Shown here in pieces: positions 43,571 through 55,899 of a DNA stretch of 64,000 nt. Origin of the DNA: Siphonodentalium dalli (taxonomy: Eukaryota; Mollusca; Scaphopoda; Gadilida; Siphonodentaliidae); contig CP136063.1 in NCBI GenBank assembly GCA_032622095.1, positions 77,605,980 to 77,669,979 on the forward strand, read 5' to 3'. Under the pieces are notes generated by a model. That model was not told the origin of the DNA. It saw only the letters and a program-made list of their open reading frames with translations, and searched no databases. The position numbers were made by a program, and so were the translations under genes. Position 1 is the first letter of the stretch; the number at the start of each line of letters is the position of its first letter.

Positions 43571-43939
43571 GACGGACGGACGAACGCCAACCGATATATC
43601 AAAAGTCGAGCTAATAAAATGGGTCGATAAAGACATAATATTATCGATATCTATACTTTGTGTGCTAATAAAATGGGTCGATAAAGACATATAATATCGA
43701 TATCTAAACTGTGTGTGATATGAAAGATACTGATACTGACTGACAGCATATTTAACGAGCTGTTTTCCATGTCTGTTCGTACGAATGTGGGGGAAAATCT
43801 TTATCGTTAACACATCAGGAAAGAATTAATAGTGAATGATGTGTGTTATTCCATGCTGAAGAACCGATTTTTGTGAAGTCTACGACTGACAAACTTGAGT
43901 ATGAGTCTCTGATGCATTCAGTAAAGTCGGTATACAAAC

Positions 43940-44750
43940 TATTATATGATCGTACGTGACACGTAACGGGGCAACCACACGCGGTGCTTCGTCGGATCTA
44001 GTTATGCGAAATTTGACCAGATTTGACCTTGAATTTACCGTTTTGAATGTCAATGTCAGGTCGGGGTTACGAGTTAAGCCGTCCAAAACACTGCCCGGAC
44101 AAAAGTATCCCTAGCTATCGAATATCGTCGAAATCCGCCACTATTACCCGATTTGATCTTGAATAGACCATTTTGAAGATCAAGCATCACACTTTGACCC
44201 GTCCAAAACACTTCCCGGACAAACGTACACTTAGGTATCAAGTTTCGTCGAAATCCGTCCGGAAGTTTTCCCGGCCATAGCTAACAGACAAAAGTCACAA
44301 ACTATACATTAGGTTTTAGCTGGGTACCTGTCTGACGGGCATGTGGGTGAGACGAAATTTGTTGGCATCCCCATCTACACCAACACCCCCAAAAAATGGT
44401 GGAAATCGGCCCAGTGGATACCCAGATAGAGTTCAATGTCATTTAAAATCTCAAGTTCACGCCGCACGGGCATCCGGGTGTGACGAAATTGCTCAGCGCC
44501 TGAAACTACCCCCACATACCAAATTTGGTGAAAATCGGCTCAGCGGAGAACTTGAGTTCAAGGTCATTTGAAGGTCAAGGTCACGCCGCACGGGCAAACG
44601 GATATACCCATGTTAGTCCTCAGGTCAAACTACATACCCGTACCAAGTTTCGTCAAAATCGGTTAGCCGTTTCCGATTCCATCGCGGAAACACACACACA
44701 CATACATACACACACACCCACACGCACAGACCACAAACTTTCCTCAAATA
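43940..44750. repeat. dispersed retroposon-like repeat (unit 2)
   Basis: Counterpart of 36221-37030 in the second tandem unit; no difference seen by eye. Confidence 0.55.
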
Positions 44751-47247
44751 TATAATAGATTCTTTATGGAGGTCAAGTTTAAATTGATATCGTACTCCCA
44801 TGTTTCTGTTCGTCAGATACAGACTCGAGTATGTAGGAGCCTCGATACCGGTATATTTCTAAAGGATAGCTATAAAAGGCCTCTGAATATTGACATGAGC
44901 GCGTACATCGCAACACATATCTAGCAAAATGGCCATTTAAGTGAGATGTCTTTCAACAGAGGTCAAGGTCGTTTTATGGTCAAGGTCAAGGTCATATAAG
45001 CCCCCCACATCAACTTGACAACAAATTTGGTTGAGGCTTAATTCCATCATCTCCAACGAAGGCGACCCATGTTATGATGGACATATAATTTGACTTCCTC
45101 GCAGCCACCACTGCTCACAAATGATTTCAAATAATAAGCCGCGTTCCGATGTTGGGTGTGAATACCTGGCAGCCAGCCAATACTATTCGCGCGACATACA
45201 ACCGTGAAAAAATCCCCCTTGTTAGGGTAGATTGGTTCAATCATTTATCTCGAAGGAATTGATAAGCCGCTGATATGTCTGTGAGGCCAAATCGTTGCGA
45301 GACGGGAACTTATTGAATATGTTGTCCGCCTATTAGGGGGATTTTTCGCTAAGCAATTTGTCCGGAGGAAAATTACACGCAGCTAAGGCGGGATCGTTAT
45401 TACAAAACACCATAAGTAAACATCGGCGCAACACACGATGTCGTGCTATACATTGTTGGAAAGGGTACATCCTTGGCTATTCAACTGTGGTAATTTGATT
45501 CTGAAGCAGGCACGTTTGCTTGTGCTATTTTCGCATATATCTTTTGCGAAAACGGTTATAAATGCAACCAAGTCTAGTATACTGATGTGAAATCAGTGTT
45601 TCCTGCGGAGACCAATTTTTTCTGGATTCTAGCCCACAACACCAAATGACGCAAATGACACTGGTCGAGACGATCGAAAACGCGACCAGAAACGAGGGAA
45701 AAGGTAATAAACTACATATATAGTATTTTGTCATCTACGAGGAGATGCTATACTATTTTTCAAACAACCGGATATATCATTTGTGTCCAAATGCGCATTT
45801 ATTTGCTCTAACATTCTGACCAAAGTCGTCAGTCGAAGGATTCTCCAAGATGTATGGACTGGTGTATTCCACGCAACACCGACTGGCAACTTTGGTCAAA
45901 ATGTTCTATAAAACTACTGAGTATTTCAGAACAAATAAGGTATCAACTTGTTTCAAAAATAAACTAGCCGATGCTCGTAACAGTCAAAATGCTATGTTTT
46001 GTGTCAGTTCCTCATATATTCTGTTATTTGGGCGTTTGCACCAGCCTCGGTCATTTTGTATGCGTGGTACTCCTTAACCTTAAAACCACGTGATTCCCCA
46101 CCGTGTTTGTTCTTCATTGTAATAAATGAGTATGGTGTTTCCTCTCATGGCGCCAAGACAATAAGCTATTCGGTGATTGGATTGTTGTGTGAAATTATTA
46201 ATTATTTTAGCAGTCATTGTTACCTAAAGGGACAAAATTGAAAATAATATTTCCAATCACACAAATGTATTAATATCCATTGTTTATACCTCTGTTATAA
46301 CTGTTCAGATTATATATACAATGGTGTGGGGATATGCGATATTCAAGATAGATCTGAGATTCAAGTTAGATCAAGAGAAATTATTTGTTGAATATGTCTA
46401 GCAATTGTTGATCGGGTTTAAAACACGCCTGGCCCTTAAAAATGGTCTATCTCCTTCTGGCAACAATTACAACAGCAAAATATTTTTGTTATAAAATCCA
46501 ATTTCAAGACTACAAATAACTCATGCACTGACCAACAGGACATAATGCATATTGGGCATATTATCTGTCTATAAAGGCACAATAAAGTGGTTTATTCCCG
46601 ATGTTGTAGAGCAAAATATTTAACATTTTAACTTGGTGAAAATAAGATCGAGTTATCCCGCTTTCTACGGTCCGAACATTTCCGCGAGCATCGTGGAAAC
46701 GTTTAGAGCGTTGCAAACAGTAGAACTCTATTGCTATATCTGAAATCACCTGAAGTTTCATAGAATAGCCCGTAAAATGTCGCAATTGATTGTATACATT
46801 ATACCTAAAATTCGAAATAAAATCAACATTATTTGATAGAAGCGATTCCGCACAGGAGTAATCGATTCATATTTATTATTTTATACCCAGGAAACTATAT
46901 AAAACTTGTTACAGTAAGAGATAGATCATCTTTAAAGTGCCTCGTACTCCAGTTATTATGTATCTGTTTATAATCCTATATCATCACTTCCGATGTTTAG
47001 AGAAGTGTGCATTCATCATTATACGTGACGTATGTATTTAAGGGTTTAGAGAACAAACTGCGAACCCTTGATATATAAATTCATTATAGAAAACGATAGT
47101 ATATCTTATAGTTGTCTTTACATATTTGTCTACCCACTGTAGATTGGGCGTACCTTTGCAGATAACACATAACCATGATAATGCATACTCCCACCTGCAA
47201 CGTCAAGCATTGTTCAAAGTTTGCAACACCAGTAATTAAATATTGGT

Positions 47248-47747
47248 ATAACCCTTTCATTGCTGGAGATTCCTGAAATTTTGCGAAAATCCTGTGCCAA
47301 TGCGTTCTCTTATATATGCGAGTCGCCCATAGGGCGCCTCGCATATATAAGAGTATAATGCATTGGCCTAACAATATTTACCTTTATCTTGTAAACCGGT
47401 GTATTCTCTTATATATGCAATGGCACAGGGTCTTTAATTTTGCACAGCTCACGCAATGAAGGGATTGAAGACCCAATGTCCGATTTGACACCATATAAAT
47501 AACATTGGTACGTTTTAAAGCATTACCTGTCCTGTGACAGTGAATTATTTTACATGCGAATCTATCATTGGGAGCCTCGCATATATAAGAGAATGCACTG
47601 GCTTACAGTGTACAAGGTAAATATTGTTATACCAATGCATTCTCTTATATATGCGAGGCTCCCAATCTGAGACTCGCATATATAAGAGAATACTTTGGCA
47701 CAGGGTTTTCGCACATTTTTAAGAAGCTCCAGTCTTGGAGGTGTTAA
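47248..47747. mobile_element. degenerate hairpin-core element in tandem unit 3
   Basis: Copy of the element at 31801-32300 at the equivalent place in unit 3; no difference from unit 2 noticed. Confidence 0.68.
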
Positions 47748-48797
47748 ACGTCACGACCCATTTGAGCCTAAAAGATTATATATGCGTAATTTGGTTTGAA
47801 TAATATATAGTTGATAAAATCACGATTTTAAGACTGGACATGCATGCACTGAAACAAAACATGGTACATTTTTAGCTCTTTGTTAGTGCTCGCGAATGTG
47901 TGACATAAAAGTTCCTGATAGTATACCATATCAGATTAGACTAAACGCTCTCTATTGTTTCATGCTGAAGAAAATCTGCCGGATTTGTATAGATGCAATG
48001 ACTTTTAAAAGTTGTTTGTCCACGACAGAGTATAAAGGTCCATGCTACCGTCTATCTACTAAACTGTGAACGTGTTTTTTGTTTGTTGAGAAACCGACGT
48101 CTGTTCTGTGAAGTTTCTACGTAAAGTATATTATTTTCAATGGAAGGAGAATATATCGATATAGAGTTATTCCCTTTCCATTGAAAATAAACTTTTGTTT
48201 GAATTCTGTCGCATTCTGGGAGCCATAACGGGAGAAATGATTTTATGATATAAGTTTTTTTTAATTTCTTTATGGGCACCTTCTGAGACACAGACGTTCC
48301 AAAAAGTGATGAATTATAGTATTTTAATATTTTATGGCATTGATTGCTATTAAAAATGTATATCAAGGCAGTATAAACAAAAATATCGGCGACTCGAAAA
48401 TTAAGTGGGCCTTTAATGCCTTTGTCAAGTGGACATTACTGTTACAGTGCCAGCCGTTTTATCAACAAACAGTCGAGCAAATTCTGATAAAATCAAGAAG
48501 TCTACATCGCAAAATCTCAGAATAATGAAAACATATTCCAGAAAATACATATTTTCAACTAAAACATTTTATTTGCAATTGTATTTGATTATGTTTGTTT
48601 ATAAAATGACTTTCACTGAAACAGTAATGTTTACATAACAATGGCTTCAAAATCCGAAATATCGTCACTGGGGAGTTATCAATACAAAAAATAAGAACAA
48701 AGTATATCCATTGTCAATGTAATTTTTAATAATTATAATTTTTAAAACCGTTTTGATTTTTAACATTTACCATTACGCGTGGTTCATGTCACCTTAA

Positions 48798-49179
48798 CCC
48801 TTTACCCAACAAACCTGCCAAAACCGGCCAAATAAAGCTTCAACAGCCTAAAATATCTTCGGTCTGTCTCAATAGAACCATACAAATATGGATATCATTG
48901 GAACCGGCTCCTTGACCACATTGTGATAGTTACAGTTATGCCCTGTGCAAATGCATTCTCTTATATATGCGAGTCGACCATAGGTCGCCTCGCATATATA
49001 AGAGAATGCATTGGCCTAAAAAAAATCTTTTTTTACCATTTTTTCTTACATTCATTAACAATTTTATAATTTTTAATGTGTTAAGCCAATGCATTCTCTT
49101 ATATATGCGAGGCGACATATGGTCGACTCGCATATATAAGAGAATGCATTGGCACAGGGCCCTTCTGTTGGGTAAAGGG
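48798..49179. mobile_element. TTAA-flanked palindromic MITE in tandem unit 3
   Basis: Same insertion as in units 1 and 2 (TTAA at 48794-48797 and 49180-49183). Differs from unit 2 by one base in the spacer (ACCATTTTTTC against ACCATATTTTC). Confidence 0.9.
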
Positions 49180-49869
49180 TTAATGGTGACTTGTATGTGA
49201 GCTGTTTTACAATATGTTTGATTGGTTAATACGTTTTGTTACGCGTCCCTTCTGGACAAGCTGCAAAACAGAGTTCAGTCACCTCGCTAGGCTATGTCTG
49301 AACGCTGCCGGCATGTGTATTTACTTAATTAAATAATTAAATCTAACTTTTTTTAAAGTGTTTTGTCAATTCCAATTCATTCTGGCTTGATCTAAACAAT
49401 TTTCAAATGAATATGGACAGTTCAGTTTCTTAAAATAATTCAGCATGAATTGTAACCTACAAAAATCTCAAATAAATAGATGTGACATTTTTTCACATTA
49501 CGTGTTGGTGTGGGCAGTGGTAATTCCTGCGTAGCTAGGACACTGAACTCTGCATGAAGTTTGACTTCTAGTAGCAACTTGCATGAGCATATCACGACGG
49601 AAAAGAAATCCCGGACTGTTTAGCTGTATGGCTCATTTGAACCTCGAAATTACAAATAAAGGAAGGAATGAAAGTGTCTATGACAATGTAGCTCGACTCG
49701 GGGAGAAATAATTGTTTTGCTGAGCAATGAATAGAATGATAAAGAAGAAGGAAAGTTAAACAGTTTCAGTACAGCGAGTAAATGGCATGTATCGTGCAGT
49801 TGAAATTATTTTCATTTCACCAATAAATGTGGGCGGCGGGGAATGCCGATAAATTAACATGTGAAATAC

Positions 49870-51258
49870 AAGATTTCTGCTATTGGCCATGATTTTTAAC
49901 GAATTTCGGAAAAACAATTGGATGTCTCAAATCTAGAGGTCACTCGGAACAATCATGTGAAATTTGGTGACGATCGGAGGAGGGGTGTTACATGTAAGGT
50001 GTTCCGAAGGATTTAGTCACGAGAAGAGTAAAATCCAAGATAGCTGCTGGCGGCCATGTTTTTCATAACAAATCGTTCAAATTCGATAGCTCCCATCAAG
50101 TGTTGGTCCTAAACATGCCTGTAATTTTCCAAAACATTTATCCGCTAAATGCGGGCTGCAGTGTGTGCCGATGGATTCAAATTTGAATTCCACGATGGCT
50201 GCTGGTGGCCATGTTTTTCAACGAATCTCGGACATAATCAATGGCTCCCATGTAGAGGTCACCCCGAAATCAATATGTAGTTTTGTGACGATAGGATAAG
50301 GGGTGTGCCATGTAGGGTGTGCCGAAGGATTTAGTCATGCAAAGAGTAACATCCAAGAAGGTCGATGACAGCCATGTTTTAAACGAATTTCGAATATAAT
50401 CGAAGCTCCCACCTGGGGGTCACCGTGAAGATCCACATACCGTTTGGTGATGATCGGACAAGGGATGTAGTCTGTAGGGCGTACCAAAGGATTTAGTCAC
50501 ACACACACAGTAACAACTGTAAAATACAAGATGGATGCCTGGCATTGCCGTTCAAATTCGATAGCTCCCAACTAGAGGTGATCCTAAACATTCCTGTAAA
50601 TTTTCAAAAGATTTCTCTCATAAATGCGGGCTGTAGGCTGTGCCGATGGATTCAAATTTGAAATCCAAGATGGCTGCTGGTTTTTTTAATGAATTTCTGA
50701 AATAATCGATGGCTTCCATCTGGAGGTCACTCCGAATATTGGTATGAAGTTAGGTGATGATCGGATGAGGTATGTGGCCTGTATGTTGTACCTAAGAATG
50801 TTATTATGCAAAGAGTAAAATCCAAGATGGACGCTGGCAGCCATGTTTTTCAACGAATATCGGAAAAAAAGCGATGGTTTCCATCTAGAGTTTACCCTGA
50901 ATATTAATATTAAGTTTGTTGATGATCAGATGAGGGATGTGGTCTGCAGGGTGTGCCAAATGATTTAGTCACACAAAGAGTAAAATTTAAGATGGCTGCC
51001 GGCGTCCATGTTTTTCATCGAAACTCCATAGCTTCCTTCTATTGGTGATCCAAAACATTTCTGCAATAAATCCGGGCTGCGGGGTGTGCCGATATATTCA
51101 AATTTTAAATTCAAAACCGCTGCTGGCGGCTATGTTTTTCAACGCATTTCAGGGAAAACACTCGATAGCTCCCATCAAGAGGTCACCCCGACGATCCATG
51201 TGCAGTTTGGTGGCAATCGGATTAGAGATGTGACCTGCATGGTGTGCCAAAGGAAATT
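49870..51258. repeat. GATGGCTGCTGG repeat array (unit 3, diverged)
   Basis: Counterpart of 34430-35850 with numerous private substitutions and small deletions, including loss of CATATAAGTTTTAAAAAA near 51055. Confidence 0.8.
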
Positions 51259-51630
51259 GTTGACGGACGGACGAACGCCAACCGATATATCAAAAGTCGA
51301 GCTAATAAAATGGGTCGATAAAGACATAATATTATCGATATCTATACTTTGTGTGCTAATAAAATGGGTCGATAAAGACATATAATATCGATATCTATAC
51401 CGTGTGTGATATGAAAGATACTGATACTGACTGATAGCATATTTAACGAGCTGTTTTCCATGTCTGTTCGTACGAATGTGGGGAAAAATCTTTATCGTTA
51501 ACACATCAGGAAAGAATTAATAGTGAATGATGTGTGTTATTCCACGCTGAAGAACCGAATTTTGTGAAGTCTACGACTGACAAACTTGAGTATGAGTCTC
51601 TGATGCATTCAGTAAAGTCGGTATACAAAC

Positions 51631-52070
51631 ATTTAACATACTTATCGACCGTACTTATGAATCCCAGAACCGAACGCGGAGAAAAATTAAAAGCTTCAAA
51701 TCACTATATATCTTGAATTTTTCGCTTGAGAAAAACAAACGTAGTGTGCTGAAGCCACCGACCCCGAAATGTATATATTTCGCGTATCAAATGTGTTCAT
51801 AACATAGCTATGTATATACAAAAGATTCCGACTCCTCTTATGTGTCGTATTAAATCCCACTGTTCTGCTTCTTGCGTAGTTGTACTAGTTGTAATGTCGC
51901 CTGATTCGCCTGAGGACGTTCGGTCAAGTATTGTGGCAAAATAAACTTTATGAGCAGTGACCTCAACTGGAAAACACAATTCTGTCTACCAAAACATTAC
52001 AATCATAAGGACACAAGTCGGTCCTTGAACGTTGACACTGCAAACAAAAATATTGTTTCCTGATTACAGT
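51631..52070. other. unique sequence right of the tandem array, no gene recognised
   Basis: Begins at the abrupt end of unit 3. No reading frame or repeat boundary supports a feature. Confidence 0.45.
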
Positions 52071-52400
52071 ATACCAGGTGATATGGGTGAGGGTATGTGT
52101 ATGAAGCGAGTGGCTATATATATGGCCATTGGTGAGGTGCATATGTATACCGGAATGACTTTATGGTCATTGTTGTGGTGTTGATGTAGATATTGATTGT
52201 CTATTTGACCATGCGTTTGGAGAATAGGTATACAGGGGGTGACCTTATGGCCAACGGTGAGATGAATGGGTATACAAGGAGTGACTTTATGGTTATGGGT
52301 CATGTTTAGGAGTATACCCAGTGTGCCTGCATTGTGACGCATGGCTGTATGGTCATCCGTGGTCATGGGTCAGGTGTACATGTATACAGTGGTCACTATA
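52070..52400 (-). repeat. degenerate minisatellite, about 40-bp GTATAC units, minus orientation
   Basis: Units of the form GTATAC...GTGACTTTATGGTCAT repeat irregularly. The reverse complement matches the units at 53500-54130. A (GTTT)n run follows at 52446-52476. Confidence 0.7.
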
Positions 52401-52439
52401 TTGTTACGTCTGTGGTGTTTTATCTATTATATATTTTGG

Positions 52440-53345
52440 AAGATCTGTTTGTTTGTTTGTTTGTTTGTGTGTTTGTAATCGATGGACTCGAAAATGGCCC
52501 AGCCGATTTCGATGAAACTTGGTATGTGGGGGTATTTTCGGGTCAGGACCAACATAGGCCTATTAATTTGTCCGTGCGAGGTCAACTTTTCACGTGACAA
52601 GGTCAAATCTGTTTTTTACGCCGTTTTGCGCTAATATATTTCAGTTCGGTGCTTACAAATCGATTCGAAAGAGCGCGAATAATAACATGCCAGTCATAAT
52701 AATGACACTATGAGAATCTCTCGTATTTCCTCTTTCCAACGATATATAATATGTATGTATCCGTTTTAGTTATCTGCCTCAATTATTAAGAAGAAGTGGT
52801 ACGATCTTCTATCAGGGTAAAAACAATGCGTAACTTCTACGACGTCGTTAGAGGTCATAAAGTTAGATCACGTTAACTCTTCTCCGGCCGATGCATTTGA
52901 CTGTTTCAGACGTCTTGGCGATATCTCGGGCACCGATGGTAATTTATCTTTACGTTGAAACTTGATAATTAATGAGCGTGTGTATATGAGGCGCGTTTAT
53001 ATACTTCAGTGGAAATCAAATCGGGTTAAACTGGCGGATTTTTACGGACGAAATTTGATGCATAGGGTATCTCGGTATCCGATGGGCCGATTTCCCGGTA
53101 TCCGCTGGGCCGATTTCCACCATTTTTGGGGTGTTGGTCCACCTGACCTTGACCTTCAAAATGGTCAATTCAAGGTCAAATCGGGTAAAACCGGATGGAT
53201 TTCGACGGGTACTTTTGTCGGGTACTTTTGTTCGGGAACTGTGTTTTGGACGGGTCAAATCGTGACCCCACTTGACCTTGGCCTTCAAAATAGACAATTC
53301 AAGGTCAAAGCCCGGACGAAGTCGGGTCACCTTCTAGTATATATA
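52440..53345. repeat. dispersed retroposon-like repeat between inverted minisatellites
   Basis: Starts with (GTTT)n and then CCCAGCCGATTTCGATGAAA-type sequence. It contains GGGCCGATTTCC, CACCTGACCTTGACCTTCAA and AAGGTCAAATCGGGT repeats, and ends in CTAGTATATATATATATG. Related to 36221-37030. No intact protein; a 130-codon frame here is repeat-derived. Confidence 0.6.
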
Positions 53346-53369
53346 TATATGTAATGACTGTGTGCTAAT

Positions 53370-53506
53370 GAGTGGCTATCGCTTTCCACGCTTAACGCCC
53401 CCCCCCCCCCCCATCTACATAAACATCATCAAGATGGAGAACTCTCTGACATGACCTCTCTATTGATTAACATACCATTGAGTTATTGTGGAAAGCGATA
53501 GCCACC
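53370..53506. repeat. 18-bp inverted repeat around a C-homopolymer
   Basis: GTGGCTATCGCTTTCCAC (about 53370-53387) is exactly repeated in inverse as GTGGAAAGCGATAGCCAC (about 53489-53506). Between them lies a run of about 16 C (53397-53412). Confidence 0.82.
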
Positions 53507-54130
53507 CAAGATACACATCTACAACCCACCCATTACCCAAGTCACTCCATATGTACATAAACACCACACAAATGACAACATAGTAACCCACTTTATACAC
53601 GTACACCTGATCATGCAGCCATACTTGGTTATACCCGTACATACCACAAATGACGAAACAGTCACAAGTCACCATGCATGAACACCAGGTATACACCTAC
53701 ACCCGACACATGACCAAACAGTCACTCTATGTATACATATTCACTACATTCACGATCATACATTCACTCGTTGTATACCTATTCACCTCACCATGGACCA
53801 TACAGCCACTACATGTATACCTATTCGCCATACACATGACCATAGAGTCAATCCAGGTATACATATGCACAATACCAATGGTGAGCCCTTCCAGATATAC
53901 CAATACCCGCACATACGACCACTCATAAGTTCCATACTTGCCACTCATAAGTTATATACACGCCATCCAAGATCATACATCTACTCCCCATACACCATCA
54001 ATGATAACACATCCACAACATATATAAATATATGTCCCACCGTCACTAACAGGGGACTCCTATATACCCACACATCATTCATGACCATACAATAACTCCC
54101 TGTTATCCTCATCTATGGTCATAGAGTAAC
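53505..54130 (+). repeat. degenerate minisatellite, about 40-bp GTATAC units, plus orientation
   Basis: Irregular units such as GTATACCTATTC...CATGACCATAGAGTCA repeat about 15 times with heavy decay. This is the mirror image of 52070-52400. Confidence 0.72.
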
Positions 54131-55440
54131 CCCCTGGCTGCCATCTTGGCTTCCACCCTGTGTCCAGTTGATAAATTTGTATCATAGTGGGCCTGACTAC
54201 CCACATATCATGATGGTTTATCTCAGTTCCGTCTCAAAGTTCTGCCCATTTCCTTTCAATAATATGGCCAGAATCACAAAAGAGGTTCTCCGCAAAATTC
54301 CATACTGCAACTTTAAAATGAATTTGTCATGCCCCATACGGAACTGGGACAAATATAATAGAACGTATTTGTCAGTTAATTAACTAATACGTAAAATAAC
54401 TAATTGCAAGTGAGTCACAATTTGCTATCTTTTTCGGATAACGCAGAGAATAATGTTCGGGATATGTTATTAACTTAACTTTTAACTTTTTACAAATTTG
54501 GTTGCCATTTTGGAAGCCATCTTGAGCATTTTAGTCTTTTAACACCACATTGTGACTCACTTAAGATAGACCAAAACAATAAACACCTTTGATACCAAAG
54601 ATAGTTGCATTTTACTTGAACAAATGGTCGAACCCTGAAAAGTGAATTTTTGCCGATATTTATGTCAAGTTTGTGAGAGAAAAATCCCATATTTCTGGTG
54701 ATGTCAGTGGTGACAATAGTAAAAATGATCCACGGTGCATCAGACATGTTAGTATGCAATGTATAGAATACAGATTAGCCAATTGTATACATCAACCACA
54801 ACTTGTAAGCGATTGCAGGACACCCTGGAGCAATATTTACCATTTTCCATATTTTGGCGGCCATTTTCGCAGCCATTTTGAGCCAAGGTAAGATTTTTGG
54901 TTCCAGAGATTTGGAATATTCATAGGTAATGATATGCCTCATTTACATTACAATGTTCTTTTCATTTCTTGTTGAAATATGACTAGAATCCCAATTGTGA
55001 TTTTTTGTAAAATTTTGTACCGCGTTCTGTAAAATCGAAATTTTGAGGGATCAGAAGTGGCTAGGACCCCATTAGTTGCACATTTAATTGCTCCGATAAT
55101 CAGTTAATATACAAAACACTAAATAAAGTCATATTACTCAACCAGTTCCAAACAGCATGAATTGATCTAGAAGATATTTGTGAAAAAATGTCATATTTTC
55201 AACTTCCGGCGGCCATTTTGGCGGCCATCTTGGATGGTGAGTTTCAATTTTGGCCCAAAAAAGTGTCATTATGTCTTAGCTTCACGAAAATATATACATT
55301 TGTATACATTTTACAAGATTTTCCCGCTATAATTTGCATAAAACTGACCTAGGGTCTGGTCTGAAAAACGGCGGCCATGATGGACGCCATCTTGTCTGGA
55401 GTCTAAAAGGCCACTTGTTTTCTTGTTAACATTGCTTAAA
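54130..55440. repeat. GCCATCTTGG-rich dispersed repeat, no gene
   Basis: Motifs GCCATTTT and GCCATCTTG recur at about 54140, 54515, 54855, 55205 and 55385, spaced roughly 180-370 bp and each embedded in AT-rich sequence with partial similarity (TTGGCGGCCATCTTGGATGG). Probably a decayed repeat family; boundaries unclear. Confidence 0.5.
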
Positions 55441-55555
55441 AGTTGAAGGACATAATAAGGAACAAAATTAATGGGGTGAAGTTAAGTCCCAGGGTGTGTG
55501 CAAGGGTACCCCTATTAGCTCCCGGACTGAACATTCATGTATTTTATAAATAGAG

Positions 55556-55679
55556 GAACTACAACAGTCCCCAGTTCATAGCGGAATTTACAAAACGAGT
55601 CCAGTAAATTAGGTATGGACCCAGCGTTTGGCGAGGTCCAGACCTAACTTACTGCACTCGTTTTGGGGACGAGTTGTAG
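55556..55679. repeat. long stem-loop (GAGTCCAGTAAATTAGG)
   Basis: Left arm CAAAACGAGTCCAGTAAATTAGG plus TATGGACC pairs with right arm GGTCCAGACCTAACTTACTG and CACTCGTTTTG with few mismatches, around a 12-base loop. An outer block GAACTACAAC...GTCCCCA also pairs with GGGGACGAGTTGTAG. Could be a small foldback element; no target duplication seen. Confidence 0.72.
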
Positions 55680-55899
55680 ATTCTATTTATTACATTATCA
55701 AAAACATCGATAAAACATACTTAAATCAACAAATGGGACGTGACGACGTTTCACGTAACTATGCGCTGTTTGCCCGCGTAAAGAAATATTCCCAGATAAA
55801 TAAAGACTCTTTGACGTATTTAATGGCGTATATTTAATGAAATAACTTTTCAAACTCTTCATTCATTAGAGTATGTTGGAAAAATATTGGAAGCCTTAT

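Larger units (their letters stand above)
37941..45659. repeat. 7.7-kb tandem unit, copy 2 (7719 bp), chimeric
   Basis: Head-to-tail with copy 1. Up to 41787 its variants match copy 3 (for example TTTATACCCAGGAAAC, CCTGCCAAAA, GCGACATATGG, CGTGTTGG). From 41882 on they match copy 1 (for example CGGGAAAG, GGAGTTGTGTT, TCATGCACTCC). The switch lies within 41788-41881. Confidence 0.95.
45660..51630. repeat. 7.7-kb tandem unit, copy 3 (truncated at about 5971 bp)
   Basis: Matches copy 2 almost exactly in its first half, with one private change near 48588 (TTTGATTATG). It is clearly diverged from copies 1 and 2 in its second half, with substitutions and small deletions. Similarity stops after GTCGGTATACAAAC (51630); the last 1.7 kb of the unit is missing. 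Confidence 0.93.
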
